Part shown: piece by piece, positions 62,856-64,000 of the stretch
Layout of the letters: each line of letters begins with the position of its first letter
How positions within the stretch are numbered: the first letter of the stretch is position 1
Assembly (NCBI RefSeq): GCF_004745595.1
Contig: NZ_SRLH01000002.1
Coordinates: 62,001-126,000, forward strand
Source: Flavobacterium humi
GTDB taxonomy: Bacteria; Bacteroidota; Bacteroidia; Flavobacteriales; Flavobacteriaceae
Reading direction: 5' to 3'
Length of the DNA stretch: 64,000 nt
The notes under the pieces: model-generated
Told to the model about the DNA's origin: nothing
Seen by the model: the letters and a program-made list of their open reading frames with translations, nothing else
The model's database searches: none
Position numbers and translations under genes: made by a program

Positions 62856-63617
62856 ATGAACCCTATTCATCAAAAATTACAAGAAAATAAAAAACTGCTG
62901 TCTATTTATTTTACAGCAGGATTTCCGAACCTCAACGATACGGTTCCCATCCTAAACAGGCTTCAGGAAAACGGTGCGGATATGGTCGAAATCGGGTTGC
63001 CATTTAGCGATCCTTTGGCAGACGGTCCAACCATACAGGCAAGTTCGGCGCAGGCCCTGGCCAACGGCATGACTACAAAACTGCTTTTTGAGCAATTGCA
63101 AAGCATCCGGAAAACCATCCATATCCCGTTATTGATCATGGGCTATTTCAACCCTATTATGCAATTTGGTGTGGAAACATTCTGCCAAAAATGTGCCGAA
63201 ATTGGCATTGATGGCCTTATCATCCCAGACCTTCCGCTGGATATGTATGAAAAAGAATATAAAGCCATTTTTGAACACTACGGCCTGAAAAATGTGTTTT
63301 TGATCACGCCACAAACCTCGGACGAACGCATCCTGGCCATTGATGCCCTCTCCGATAGTTTTATTTATATGGTTTCTTCGGCTAGTGTTACAGGGAGCCA
63401 GGAAGGTTTCGGCGAAAGCCAGCAAGACTATTTCAAACGCATAGCACAAATGAAGCTGAAGAATCCCCAGATTGTAGGTTTTGGGGTTCATGACAGGAAA
63501 ACTTTCAATCAGGCGACCCAATATGCCAAAGGCGCTATCATTGGAAGTGCCTTCATCAAAAACCTGGCAGAAAATGGCATGGAAAACATTGGGGGTTTTC
63601 TAAAAAAAATAATCTAA
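62856..63617 (+). CDS. trpA: Tryptophan synthase alpha subunit
   Basis: 253 residues, TIM barrel that releases indole from indole-3-glycerol phosphate and passes it to TrpB. The catalytic Glu45 and Asp56 lie in MVEIGLPFSDPLADGPTIQ. Last gene of the operon; I see no strong terminator in the 120 bases that follow. Confidence 0.96.
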   Translation: MNPIHQKLQENKKLLSIYFTAGFPNLNDTVPILNRLQENGADMVEIGLPFSDPLADGPTIQASSAQALANGMTTKLLFEQLQSIRKTIHIPLLIMGYFNPIMQFGVETFCQKCAEIGIDGLIIPDLPLDMYEKEYKAIFEHYGLKNVFLITPQTSDERILAIDALSDSFIYMVSSASVTGSQEGFGESQQDYFKRIAQMKLKNPQIVGFGVHDRKTFNQATQYAKGAIIGSAFIKNLAENGMENIGGFLKKII

Positions 63618-63739
63618 CAAACTCAATTTCAATACATAAGAAGAAGTTAAGAATCATTTAAGTCGTATTTATGGTGTTTTTCTTACAATTGCTTTTCTTT
63701 CTTTTGAGGCCTATTTAATCAACCAAATATCATAAAAGA

Positions 63740-64000
63740 ATGAAAACAATTAAAAAAACAAGCCTGATTATGTCTGCCATGGCATTAGGGATGCTATTTG
63801 CCTGTAGCAAAGACGATTCGGCAGAAACCGAAACTTCAAAAGAAGCCATTAGCCAGCCATCGGCATTAAACAAAGAATGCAGCTATGTAGACGCTTACTG
63901 GAGTTCGAATGCGTATTTGAATTCTACTATTATCAACACGACGCAGACCAATTTCATTTATGCCCAGAACACCAAGATTGCCAGCGTATTCGGGCAAGCA
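63740..64000 (+). CDS. Partial lipoprotein gene (continues beyond window)
   Basis: 87 codons of an ORF cut off by the window end. The signal MKTIKKTSLIMSAMALGMLFAC ends in a lipobox-type Cys22, followed by SKDDSAETE, typical of exported Bacteroidota lipoproteins. The rest (SYVDAYWSSNAYLNSTIINTTQTNF) is rich in Asn, Thr, Ser and Tyr. No family recognised. Confidence 0.8.
   Translation, partial: MKTIKKTSLIMSAMALGMLFACSKDDSAETETSKEAISQPSALNKECSYVDAYWSSNAYLNSTIINTTQTNFIYAQNTKIASVFGQA

Overview
The window looks like part of a Flavobacterium-type (Bacteroidota, Flavobacteriia) chromosome. The evidence is the Bacteroidota promoter pattern (TTG, about 20-21 bases, TAnnTTTG), A-rich translation starts without Shine-Dalgarno sequences, fused SecDF, lipoproteins and TonB-type outer-membrane proteins, and family choices such as DUF3276, an NusB with a long N-terminal extension and LytS/LytTR pairs. 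I see no rRNA, tRNA, prophage, insertion sequence or CRISPR array. Functions are assigned by reading motifs and families; nothing was searched.

Layout. 1-10.5 kb: housekeeping and metabolism (purB, an esterase, pepT, yajC, a DUF1573 lipoprotein, nusB, a leucine-type dehydrogenase, an MsbA-like ABC exporter, DUF3276, csaA). 10.5-16.7 kb, minus strand: secDF, mdh, gyrB. 16.7-17.5 kb: a non-coding block with 13 head-to-tail 20/21-bp repeats, flanked by imperfect inverted repeats. 17.5-22.8 kb: two two-component systems (NarL type, then LytS/LytTR type) around an unknown secreted protein. 22.8-31.7 kb, minus strand: asnB, then a four-gene set (TPR protein, outer-membrane barrel, GreA/B-like factor, amidohydrolase). 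31.8-37.5 kb: ftsE, small secreted proteins, a thioredoxin/rhodanese cluster, and a marR-nitroreductase-yceI cluster with two copies of an operator-like palindrome.

37.5-51.4 kb, minus strand: one long assimilatory sulfur operon, cysH-cysD-cysN-cysE-cysK-cobA-cysJ-cysI-TonB receptor-(siroheme synthase fused to TauE/SafE permease). Together these take sulfate to APS, sulfite, sulfide and cysteine and make the siroheme that sulfite reductase needs. The upstream region holds the most interesting signal in the window. One promoter is followed by two successive small ORFs, each with an unbroken run of cysteine and methionine codons (MMMCMCC and CMMMMCCM). Each is followed by a Rho-independent terminator whose 5' arm can pair instead with a segment just downstream of the Cys codons. 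This looks like a tandem ribosome-mediated attenuator that reads the charging of sulfur amino acid tRNAs.

51.5-56.8 kb, minus strand: an ABC-2 permease fused to an M1 aminopeptidase, its ATPase, a small XRE regulator and a DUF2975 membrane protein. 56.9-63.6 kb, plus strand: a complete trpEGDCFBA operon preceded by a classical leader peptide with three consecutive Trp codons and a terminator. The sulfur and tryptophan operons therefore appear to share the same control logic. The window ends inside a lipoprotein gene.
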